Source: a bacterium (GTDB lineage: Bacteria; Desulfobacterota; Binatia; UBA12015). Taken from it: a stretch of DNA of 5,265 bases. Shown here piece after piece: positions 1 to 5,265 of this stretch; position 1 is the first letter of the stretch; each line of letters begins with the position of its first letter. The stretch spans positions 1-5,265 of the forward strand of contig JAPOLW010000316.1 of assembly GCA_029976905.1 (NCBI GenBank), written 5' to 3'. A model generated the notes under the pieces. The model was not told where the DNA came from. It saw only the letters and a program-made list of their open reading frames with translations, and made no database searches. The translations under genes and the position numbers were made by a program.

Positions 1-13
1 GGAGCTGAGATCG

Positions 14-1390
14 TTGGCGCGGGAATTCAAGGATCAGGGCGGCGTCGCCACGAGTGACCCGCCGGCGATTGTCCGGTGGATCACCTCGAAGTACATCACC
101 CGCCTGGCCAGCCGCAGGAGCCTCGAGCGTCGACGAGCCCGGGCGGAGAGGAAGCGCCGTCGTGCCGGAGAGTCGCATCGGATCGAATACTTCCACCAGA
201 TCGACGATGGCTATAGCCATCTCGCCGCGCAGCTGCTTCGGCCGCTTCTGGACCGATATGACGTCGAAGTCATCGTCCACCTCGTCAGCGCCCAGCCCGG
301 TCCGAATCTTCCCGAACCCGACCTGCTGCTCGGTCTTTCGCGTTACGACTCGGCGAAGATCGCGCCCCACTACGGTCTCCGTTTTCCGAAGGGAGCTCGC
401 GCGCCGGGCCTGATGCTTCTCGAAACCGCCGGCCGGGTTCTCGCGAAGGCTTCGGGCGACGACGTTCCCGCTCTGGTCGTAGCGGCGGGCGAGGCTTTGT
501 GGAACGAAGATCGTGCGGCGATGGCCGCTCTGGTCGGGCGCCATGGTCGGGCCAGTACCGGGGAGTTGGCCGCGCGGATTGCGCAGGGAAACGCTCGCCG
601 GGCCAAGCTGGGCCACTACTCGGGTGCGATGTTCTACTACGGCGGCGAGTGGTATTGGGGCGCCGACCGCATCTACCATCTAGAAAAGCGTCTCTGTGAG
701 CTTGGCGCCGCACGGGCCAAGGGCGATCCCCTCCTTTTCCCACGTCCCGAGATCGAATACGGCCCTCTTCGGGACGATGGGTCGCTCACCTTCGAGATCT
801 TTCCGTCGCTGCGCAGCCCGTATACGTCCATCATCTTCGACAAGGCGCTGGAGCTCGGGCAGCGGACGGGTGTGAAGACGGTCGTGCGCCCCGTCCTGCC
901 GATGGTCATGCGCGGTGTTCCCGCGACCCGGCAGAAGGGGCAGTACATCTTCACCGACGCCGCCCGGGAAGCACGTGCTCTCGGCCTCGAGTGGGGAAAA
1001 TTCTACGACCCCATCGGCGAGCCCGTTCGCAATGCGTATTCGCTCTACCCGTGGGCGGTCGAGCAGGGCAAGGGCAACGAGTTTCTGAGTCGCTTCCTGA
1101 AGGCGGCCTTTTTCGAGGCGGTGAATACCAACACCGAGGAAGGGCAGCGGCTCGTCGTCGAGAAAGCGGGTCTGGACTGGGAGACCGCTCGCACGATCCT
1201 TGGAAACCGCGATTGGGAGCGTGGACTCGAGGAGAATCGGCGCGCGATGTATCGATTTGGGTCCTGGGGCGTCCCGAGCTTCCGCCTTCTCGACGAGAGC
1301 CGGAGGACACGTCTGGCGCTCTGGGGGCAGGATCGGCTCTGGCTCTTCTCGCGCGAGATCCAGCGTCTGCTCCAACTCCGCGGCGCGTGA
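14..1390 (+). CDS. Tandem HCCA-isomerase/DsbA-like thioredoxin-fold protein
   Basis: The predicted protein has 458 residues and no signal peptide, so it is probably cytosolic. Two related thioredoxin-fold halves follow a very basic leader (about residues 30-52, rich in Arg/Lys). Domain 1 spans about 55-228 and domain 2 about 257-454; both end in the same signature (YWGADRI at 214-220, LWGQDRL at 436-442). Domain 2 carries Ser268-Pro269-Tyr270, where HCCA isomerases and kappa-class GSTs have their glutathione-activating Ser, and a GVPSF cis-Pro loop (Pro421). There is no CxxC motif, so it is not a disulfide oxidoreductase. Domain 1 has Asp-Gly-Tyr at the Ser-Pro-Tyr site and lacks the cis-Pro. 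By family, a glutathione-dependent isomerase or transferase role is possible; the substrate is unknown. The TTG start at 14 has GGAG at bases 1-4 with a 9-base spacer, but the frame is open to base 2, so the gene may begin outside the window. The fold call is firm and the reaction is not. Confidence 0.8.
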   Translation: MAREFKDQGGVATSDPPAIVRWITSKYITRLASRRSLERRRARAERKRRRAGESHRIEYFHQIDDGYSHLAAQLLRPLLDRYDVEVIVHLVSAQPGPNLPEPDLLLGLSRYDSAKIAPHYGLRFPKGARAPGLMLLETAGRVLAKASGDDVPALVVAAGEALWNEDRAAMAALVGRHGRASTGELAARIAQGNARRAKLGHYSGAMFYYGGEWYWGADRIYHLEKRLCELGAARAKGDPLLFPRPEIEYGPLRDDGSLTFEIFPSLRSPYTSIIFDKALELGQRTGVKTVVRPVLPMVMRGVPATRQKGQYIFTDAAREARALGLEWGKFYDPIGEPVRNAYSLYPWAVEQGKGNEFLSRFLKAAFFEAVNTNTEEGQRLVVEKAGLDWETARTILGNRDWERGLEENRRAMYRFGSWGVPSFRLLDESRRTRLALWGQDRLWLFSREIQRLLQLRGA

Positions 1391-1415
1391 CGACCCGGCC
1401 GCACGCTCCGCCTTC

Positions 1416-1460
1416 CACGCGGGGCGTCCCGCCGTGCTTCCTCCGTCCGCGCGTGGACGG
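1416..1460 (+). other. Two adjacent GC hairpins in the spacer between genes 1 and 2
   Basis: The first hairpin (1416-1436) pairs GCGGG with CCCGC around a GCGT loop, extended by CAC/GTG with one bulged C. The second (1443-1460) is a perfect 6-bp stem, CCGTCC with GGACGG, around a 6-base loop. They begin 25 bases after the first gene's stop. Neither is followed by a run of T, so they are not textbook intrinsic terminators. In GC-rich genomes such tandem stems can still mark a transcript end, or they can arise by chance. The second stem ends on the alternative GTG start at 1460 of the next gene, which makes that start less attractive. Confidence 0.3.
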
Positions 1461-1495
1461 TGCTCGGTGGTGCTAGTAGAGATCCGGGACGGGGC

Positions 1496-3796
1496 ATGGA
1501 CGGGCGGACGACAGCAACGCGGACGGGAGGAGCAGCGCAAGGGCCCGGCGCCGCGCTGGTCTTCGCGGGCTACGTCCTGACGTTCCTCGTCCTCGGCGCC
1601 CCCCTTCTTCCGGACTTTGCCACGGGCCTCCCGGCGCGCCCCAATCTCGACGACTCCCGGGTTCTCCCGTGGATCCTCGATTGGGTCGGACATGCACTGG
1701 TGACGTCTCCGGCGACGCTCTTCGATGCGAACATCTCGTATCCCGCTCGACGTCAGATGAGCGGTGTCCCCCATCTCTTCTCGTCGCAGTTGATCGTGGC
1801 GCCGCTGCGGTGGTGGGGGCTCGGCCCGATTGCGGCTGCCAATACCGTGGCCTTCCTGACCTATCCCCTGGCCGCTCTCGCGATGCAGAGGCTTCTGCAT
1901 CGGTTTGGCCTGCCGATCGGCATCTCGCTCCTATGCGGTCTCTGGTTTTCGCTTGGCTCGTTCCGGGCCCCCTACAATTTGAATCAGCTCCAGTTTGCGA
2001 ATCTCTTCCTGCCCTGGCTGGCGCTCGCCCTGACACGATTGCGTGAGGAGCCCGGGCTGCGCCGGGGAGTGGCTCTGGTGGTGGTGTTTGGCCTCGGTGC
2101 CTTCTCCTCGTTCTACTGTGCCGTCCTTCTTGGCGTCACCGGGGCTCTGTGGGGCCTCTTTGAACTCGCCCGGCCAGAAGAAGGACGCGGACGCTTCCTG
2201 GCCTGGAGTCTTGGAGGCGTAATTCTCGTCGGCGTCCTTCTTCTCCCGGTGGCGATGCCGTATACGTCGCGGCTCGCCGACCACGTCGAGCCGCGGGCGT
2301 TGGCGATCCCCTGGCGGGCGCCGGCCCTTCTTCCCCGCTGGCTCTTCTCCCTCGTCTCGCTCGACCCGCGCTCGGTTGGTGTCCTCGCGCGCTCGCCCGT
2401 GCTGCTCGTTCTCGCCCTGGCGGGTGGGGTCGTCGCGTGGAGGGGTTGGCGTCGCCGGTTGCCGATCGCGCAGCGGCTCTTTCCGGTCGCCGCCACCCTC
2501 TGGCTCACCGGAGCGGTCTTCGCCTGGGGCTATCCGCCGTTGCTGCACACGTTGGCGGCCGCGACCCCGCTCGGGCTCGTGCGCTACCTGCCGCGCTATC
2601 TCCTCATCGCGGATTTCGGGCTCACCCTCTTGCTGGCGGTCGGGCTTGCGAGTCTCGGTGCGCTCCTGGGCGATCGCTGGCATCGGCGCGCACCGGTATT
2701 CGTCGCCTTGTTGTTTCTGGCGCTGCGCGCACCGTCGTTCTCCGACGTCCCCATGCGAACGATTCCGGCCTACGCGGAGGCGCGCGAGGTCTACGATCGC
2801 GCCGGCGACCTCTGGAGGGCCGGTGGGCGCGGTGCGTTGCTCGAGCTTCCCATCTTCGGCCGCGAACCCGGCGAGGAGAAGCCGCGGACGCTCGAGCCCG
2901 ACGCGATTCTTGCGACCACACGCCATTGGTGGCCGACTCCCGCGGCGCACGTGAGCTATCACCCGCCCCATCGTTGGCTGTTCATGCGAACGGTCGAGGC
3001 GTTGCCGGAGCCCCGGGCCCTCGAAGAACTCATCGATCTCACGGCGGTGCGTTGGATCCTCGTCCGCCCACCGGCATTCTGGCTCGAGGGGGGGCGCCGC
3101 GAAGAGGTTCTCAGGCTGCTGCGCACGGGGCCGGTGCCGACGCAATCCTGGTCGCTCGGGGATCAGTGGGAGTTGTTCCGGTTGGACCGCGATCCCGCCC
3201 GCCCGACCTGGCTCGAGGCGGTTCGTTCCGGGGACGTCGGGGGGAAGACGATTCTGGGCACGCCGATGACGGCCCTTGTGGCCGAGGAGGCGATCGGCAC
3301 CGTTCGGATCGGCCAGGCGGATCCAGCTGGCCCGCTGCGCGGGCGCATCGGCCGTTTCTGGCTCGAAGTGACCAACGCTGGTCCGCGAACCTGGCCCGTT
3401 GCGGTGGCGTCGACGATTCCCATCACGCTCGATGGGCGCTGGGGGACCGTGCGACCGCTGGACGATACGGTGACGGCGGTGGCGCGTTGGCGCTCGCTGG
3501 ATCCGGGCGCCCCTTCGGGGCAGGGCGCTTCCCCCGGGGACTCCGTGCCTGCCGAGCAGCGCAAGAGACTTCGGCGCGACGTGGATCCGGGCGAGACGAT
3601 CCGCCAGCCACTGCATCTCCTCCTGCCCCGGGTCCCGGGTTGGTACGAGCTCGAGGTCCGTCTCGACCAGGTCGGCGGGGCCGACTTCTCGGGGCCGGGC
3701 AACGAAGCCGGTCGTCTGCGCGTGCTCGTGGAGCCCCAGGGGGATCTCGCTGGGGCGTCCGGGCCGTCGCGTGGGGCAGATTTGGCGAGATTTTAG
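1496..3796 (+). CDS. GT-C-like polytopic membrane glycosyltransferase with C-terminal Ig-like domain
   Basis: The protein has 766 residues from ATG 1496. About 10-12 hydrophobic segments lie between residues 19 and 412 (for example near 19-40, 97-130, 162-180, 191-222, 235-255, 298-315, 372-393), so it sits in the inner membrane. The first long loop has Asp52-Asp53 in NLDDSRVLPWILDW and then LFDANISYP, the layout of GT-C (polyprenyl-phosphate-sugar-using) enzymes, whose catalytic acidic residue lies in that loop. A soluble stretch follows with LELP (449-452), HWWP (477-480), HVSYHPP (485-491) and VRWILVRP (518-525), a pattern I recognise from related uncharacterised membrane proteins. Residues about 591-746 form an Ig-like beta-sandwich (FWLEVTNAGPRTWP, DVDPGET, PGWYELEV). 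Sugar donor and acceptor are unknown. An in-frame GTG at 1460 would add 12 residues; I prefer ATG 1496 because GGGA lies 6 bases upstream and 1460 has no ribosome site. It begins 105 bases after the previous stop, so cotranscription is uncertain. Confidence 0.75.
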   Translation: MDGRTTATRTGGAAQGPGAALVFAGYVLTFLVLGAPLLPDFATGLPARPNLDDSRVLPWILDWVGHALVTSPATLFDANISYPARRQMSGVPHLFSSQLIVAPLRWWGLGPIAAANTVAFLTYPLAALAMQRLLHRFGLPIGISLLCGLWFSLGSFRAPYNLNQLQFANLFLPWLALALTRLREEPGLRRGVALVVVFGLGAFSSFYCAVLLGVTGALWGLFELARPEEGRGRFLAWSLGGVILVGVLLLPVAMPYTSRLADHVEPRALAIPWRAPALLPRWLFSLVSLDPRSVGVLARSPVLLVLALAGGVVAWRGWRRRLPIAQRLFPVAATLWLTGAVFAWGYPPLLHTLAAATPLGLVRYLPRYLLIADFGLTLLLAVGLASLGALLGDRWHRRAPVFVALLFLALRAPSFSDVPMRTIPAYAEAREVYDRAGDLWRAGGRGALLELPIFGREPGEEKPRTLEPDAILATTRHWWPTPAAHVSYHPPHRWLFMRTVEALPEPRALEELIDLTAVRWILVRPPAFWLEGGRREEVLRLLRTGPVPTQSWSLGDQWELFRLDRDPARPTWLEAVRSGDVGGKTILGTPMTALVAEEAIGTVRIGQADPAGPLRGRIGRFWLEVTNAGPRTWPVAVASTIPITLDGRWGTVRPLDDTVTAVARWRSLDPGAPSGQGASPGDSVPAEQRKRLRRDVDPGETIRQPLHLLLPRVPGWYELEVRLDQVGGADFSGPGNEAGRLRVLVEPQGDLAGASGPSRGADLARF

Positions 3797-3812
3797 TTAG
3801 AAACCAAAATAG

Positions 3813-3842
3813 TTGACATCGAAATATTCGGTGTCGTAGGTT
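3813..3842 (+). promoter_or_regulatory. Sigma70-like promoter of the marR-VOC-SDR operon
   Basis: A perfect -35 consensus TTGACA lies at 3813-3818. A weak -10, TAGGTT (TAnnnT), lies at 3837-3842 after an 18-base spacer. The surroundings are visibly AT-rich compared with the GC-rich coding DNA on both sides. A start site about 7 bases beyond the -10 would fall at or very near the GTG at 3849, which would give a leaderless or nearly leaderless message. The -35 is convincing, the -10 less so. Confidence 0.6.
3815..3835 (+). promoter_or_regulatory. 21-bp palindromic operator, probable MarR binding site
   Basis: The left arm GACATCGAA (3815-3823) and right arm TTCGGTGTC (3827-3835) are inverted copies with one mismatched pair out of nine, around a 3-base ATA/ATT-type centre; the inner core CGAA-N3-TTCG is perfect. 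The size and near-perfect dyad symmetry fit a site for a winged-helix dimer. It covers most of the -35 element and all but one base of the spacer, so a bound protein would block RNA polymerase. The MarR gene begins 13 bases downstream, and MarR proteins commonly repress their own operon from such sites. Assignment to this MarR is inference from position. Confidence 0.7.
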
Positions 3843-3848
3843 TTCGGT

Positions 3849-4370
3849 GTGGGCGAACTCGAGCGCATCGAGGCGGGTGTGGCGAGTTGGGCGCAGATCG
3901 TGCCCGATCTCGACGTGGGGACCATGCGTACGGCGCTCTTGTTCAGCCGCGTCGCGATGTTGGGCAGACGGCAGATCGAAGACGCCTTCGCCCGTGTCGG
4001 GCTGTCGGCAGGGGAATTCGACGTGCTCGCCTCCCTGATACATGTGGCGGAGCACACGAGTAAGCCATCGACGTTGGCCCGCAGCGGCATGCTCTCGCCC
4101 GCCGGGATGACACACCGACTCGATCGGTTGGAGCGTGCGGGCTTCATCGAACGACGGCCCGACGCCGACGATCGCCGTTCCACCTTCGTGGTTTTGACCC
4201 CGGCCGGTCGGGCCAAGGCCATCGACGCGGCACGGGTGCACGTGGCCGCGGAAGCCGAATTCCTCGATGCACTCAGCCCGCGTGACCGTCGTGATCTCGG
4301 TCGATTGCTCGAGACCCTGATCGACGCATTCGCGGCGGTTCCCGTCGACGGACCGGCCTTCTGCGATTGA
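3849..4370 (+). CDS. MarR-family winged-helix transcriptional regulator
   Basis: The protein has 173 residues, slightly longer than typical MarR proteins (about 140-160) because of an N-terminal helix ending in WAQIVPDLD (14-22), a feature of one MarR subgroup. The winged helix runs from about 51 to 118: GLSAGEFDVLASL (51-63), recognition helix around SPAGMTHRLDRLERAG (83-98), and a wing with the family's Asp-x-Arg-Arg signature as D107/D108-R109-R110, then VVLTPAGR. The terminal helices should form the dimer interface. The only cysteine is Cys172, so redox sensing of the OhrR type is unlikely and a small-molecule ligand more so. It probably represses its own operon through the palindrome at 3815-3835. 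GTG 3849 is chosen because it keeps the whole N-terminal helix; the next in-frame start, ATG 3924, would remove 25 residues including the conserved WAQIVPDLD. Only a weak TAGG precedes 3849. Confidence 0.92.
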   Translation: MGELERIEAGVASWAQIVPDLDVGTMRTALLFSRVAMLGRRQIEDAFARVGLSAGEFDVLASLIHVAEHTSKPSTLARSGMLSPAGMTHRLDRLERAGFIERRPDADDRRSTFVVLTPAGRAKAIDAARVHVAAEAEFLDALSPRDRRDLGRLLETLIDAFAAVPVDGPAFCD

Positions 4371-4380
4371 ATCGACCGAG

Positions 4381-4386
4381 AAAGGA
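4381..4386 (+). promoter_or_regulatory. Ribosome binding site of the VOC gene
   Basis: AAAGGA lies 6 bases before ATG 4393. It is the clearest ribosome site in the window, fixes that start, and contrasts with the poor site before the MarR gene. Confidence 0.7.
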
Positions 4387-4392
4387 CGGAAG

Positions 4393-4956
4393 ATGCCGAA
4401 CGATACGACTCCCCGACTCTCTTTGAGCCATGCGACGGTCGCCGTACGCGACCTCAATGCCATGCTCGAATTCTACTGCGGTGTCCTCGGTTTCGCGGTG
4501 ACCAACCGCGGAAAGCCCGGTGATGGAGCCGAGATGGCCTTCATCTCGCAGGATCCGGCCGAGCATCACCAGATCGTTTTCGTATCGGGGCTTCCCGAGG
4601 GGCAACACCAGTTCGTGATGTTGGATCATCTGGCGTTCCGGACCCACGGCCTCGACGATCTGCGCGCCATCGGTGCTCGGCTCGAGGCGGCGGGGGTGGC
4701 GGGCGTCATCCCGGTCAACCACGGCAACGCGTGGTCGCTCTACTTCAACGATCCGGAAGGCAATGGCGTGGAGTGCTTCGTCGACAGCCCCTTCCACGTT
4801 GCGCAGCCCTTTGCCGAAGGCCTCGACCTCTCTCTCGATGATGCGGCGATCGAGGCCGACACCAGGGCAAAGATCCAGGACGACGGCGAGTTCCAGTCCC
4901 TCGCGCAATGGCAGGCGGCGTTCCGGGCACGTCTGGGCGACCGCAGCGGGGAGTAG
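4393..4956 (+). CDS. VOC-family protein, extradiol-dioxygenase-like metalloenzyme
   Basis: The protein has 187 residues and is soluble. Two beta-alpha-beta modules of the vicinal oxygen chelate fold span about 9-65 and 76-131. The metal triad appears complete: His13 (SLSHATVAV), His79 (MLDHLAF) and Glu127 (NGVECFVD), the 2-His-1-carboxylate set that holds Fe(II) or Mn(II) in type I extradiol dioxygenases. Asn109-His110-Gly111 and Tyr117 in SLYFNDPEGN fit active-site positions of that group. A C-terminal tail (about 132-187, starting PFHVAQPF) resembles tails of proteins named catechol- or biphenyldiol-dioxygenase-like. It is far shorter than classical two-domain extradiol dioxygenases (about 290-300 residues), so a dimeric one-domain enzyme is expected; ring cleavage itself is unproven, and other VOC activities (lyase, epimerase, resistance protein) remain possible. 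It starts 22 bases after the MarR stop and ends 3 bases before the SDR start, indicating one operon. Confidence 0.88.
   Translation: MPNDTTPRLSLSHATVAVRDLNAMLEFYCGVLGFAVTNRGKPGDGAEMAFISQDPAEHHQIVFVSGLPEGQHQFVMLDHLAFRTHGLDDLRAIGARLEAAGVAGVIPVNHGNAWSLYFNDPEGNGVECFVDSPFHVAQPFAEGLDLSLDDAAIEADTRAKIQDDGEFQSLAQWQAAFRARLGDRSGE
4948..4953 (+). promoter_or_regulatory. Ribosome binding site of the SDR gene
   Basis: GGGGAG lies inside the last codons of the VOC gene, 6 bases before ATG 4960. It supports that start and suggests coupled translation of the two genes. Confidence 0.65.
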
Positions 4957-4959
4957 CAC

Positions 4960-5265
4960 ATGGATCTGGGAATCGCGGGTCGTCGCGCCATCCTCCTGGG
5001 ATCGAGTCGCGGTCTGGGACGCGCCTGTGCCGAAAGCATTGCGCGCGAGGGTGTTCACGTCGTTCTCAACGGCCGCAACGCGGCCGACGTCGAATCCGCC
5101 GTCGCGTCGCTGCGCGCGACCCGGGACGTGGACGTGCGCGGGGTCGTCGGGGATTCGACGACCCGCGAGGTGCACGACGCGTTGCTCGAGGCGTGCCCGG
5201 AACCCGACATTGTCTTGCTCAACGGGGAAGGGCCGTCCCCGGCGCCCTTCTCCCACCTCGAGGAG
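4960..5265 (+). CDS. Short-chain dehydrogenase/reductase, N-terminal part (cut by window end)
   Basis: An open frame of 102 codons runs from ATG 4960 to the last base with no stop. The N-terminal Rossmann half of an SDR is clear: after strand RRAILLG comes Gly14-Ser-Ser-Arg-Gly18-Leu-Gly20, the cofactor glycine motif; NGRN (37-40) after the second strand with Arg17 and Arg39 suggests preference for NADP(H); Asp65 sits where SDRs contact the adenine; PDIVLLNGEGP (82-92) corresponds to the usual DxLVNNAG strand. The family normally has about 250 residues, so the catalytic Ser-Tyr-Lys lies beyond the window. By family it would oxidise or reduce a hydroxy/keto substrate, probably an intermediate handled with the VOC enzyme 3 bases upstream. 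It resembles FabG-like reductases, but the substrate cannot be told. NGEG in place of NNAG is unusual. Confidence 0.9.
   Translation, partial: MDLGIAGRRAILLGSSRGLGRACAESIAREGVHVVLNGRNAADVESAVASLRATRDVDVRGVVGDSTTREVHDALLEACPEPDIVLLNGEGPSPAPFSHLEE

Noticed and set aside
14..1390. First gene considered as a DsbA disulfide oxidoreductase
   Set aside because: Neither half has a CxxC active site and there is no export signal; only the fold is shared.
1416..1460. Tandem hairpins considered as a definite intrinsic terminator
   Set aside because: There is no T-tract after either stem, and short GC stems are common by chance in this composition. They are kept only as a low-confidence structural feature.
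680..1900. Long open frame on the - strand (406 codons)
   Set aside because: It overlaps two well-supported + strand genes and the spacer between them. Its translation is rich in Arg, Pro and Glu with no recognisable motif, as expected for the antisense of GC-rich coding DNA.
3498..3593. Repeat TGGATCCGGGCG at 3498-3509 and 3582-3593
   Set aside because: Both copies are in frame and encode Asp-Pro-Gly turns within the Ig-like domain. It is most simply coding bias, with no sign of a wider repeat.
1931..3616. Long open frame on the - strand (561 codons)
   Set aside because: It lies wholly inside the GT-C-like gene, whose + strand product has clear membrane segments and family motifs. The antisense product is Arg/Pro-rich and low in complexity.
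2437..3816. Second + strand frame of 459 codons inside the GT-C-like gene
   Set aside because: The translation is Arg/Ala/Gly-rich with no domain, and the competing frame encodes recognisable domains throughout.
4273..5256. Open frame on the - strand (327 codons)
   Set aside because: It is antisense to the MarR, VOC and SDR genes, all of which have conserved motifs and ribosome sites on the + strand.

Overview
The window reads as a compact, GC-rich bacterial chromosome segment with every supported gene on the + strand. High GC, GTG/TTG starts next to ATG, and the gene families present (tandem HCCA-isomerase/DsbA-like protein, large GT-C-like membrane protein, MarR/VOC/SDR cassette) suggest a proteobacterium or a Myxococcota/Binatota-type former deltaproteobacterium. 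No ribosomal or other marker gene is present, so this placement is a weak inference. I see no tRNA, rRNA, CRISPR array, insertion sequence or phage gene.

Layout. (1) 14-1390: a two-domain thioredoxin-fold protein of the 2-hydroxychromene-2-carboxylate isomerase/DsbA superfamily. The second half keeps the family's Ser-Pro-Tyr and cis-Pro positions; the first half has lost both. Its reading frame is open to the window edge, so the true start may lie upstream. (2) 1391-1495: a short spacer with two small GC hairpins and no clear promoter. (3) 1496-3796: a polytopic membrane protein resembling GT-C glycosyltransferases, followed by a soluble region and a C-terminal Ig-like beta-sandwich. (4) 3797-3848: a strikingly AT-rich 52-base gap with a sigma70-like promoter. 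A near-perfect 21-bp palindrome fills its -35/spacer region. (5) 3849-4370 MarR-family regulator, 4393-4956 VOC-family (extradiol-dioxygenase-like) protein, and 4960 to the window end a short-chain dehydrogenase/reductase cut by the edge. These three are spaced by 22 and 3 bases and look like one operon.

How the genes may work together. The palindrome, placed over the promoter directly before the MarR gene, is best read as that regulator's own operator. The likely logic is a ligand-relieved, self-repressed catabolic or detoxification operon: a sensor (MarR), a metal-dependent VOC enzyme with an intact His-His-Glu triad, and an NADP(H)-type SDR. The substrate cannot be read from the sequence. 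The two upstream genes appear to be separate units. The HCCA-isomerase fold of the first gene is associated with aromatic degradation in some relatives, but its position gives no firm link to the MarR operon.
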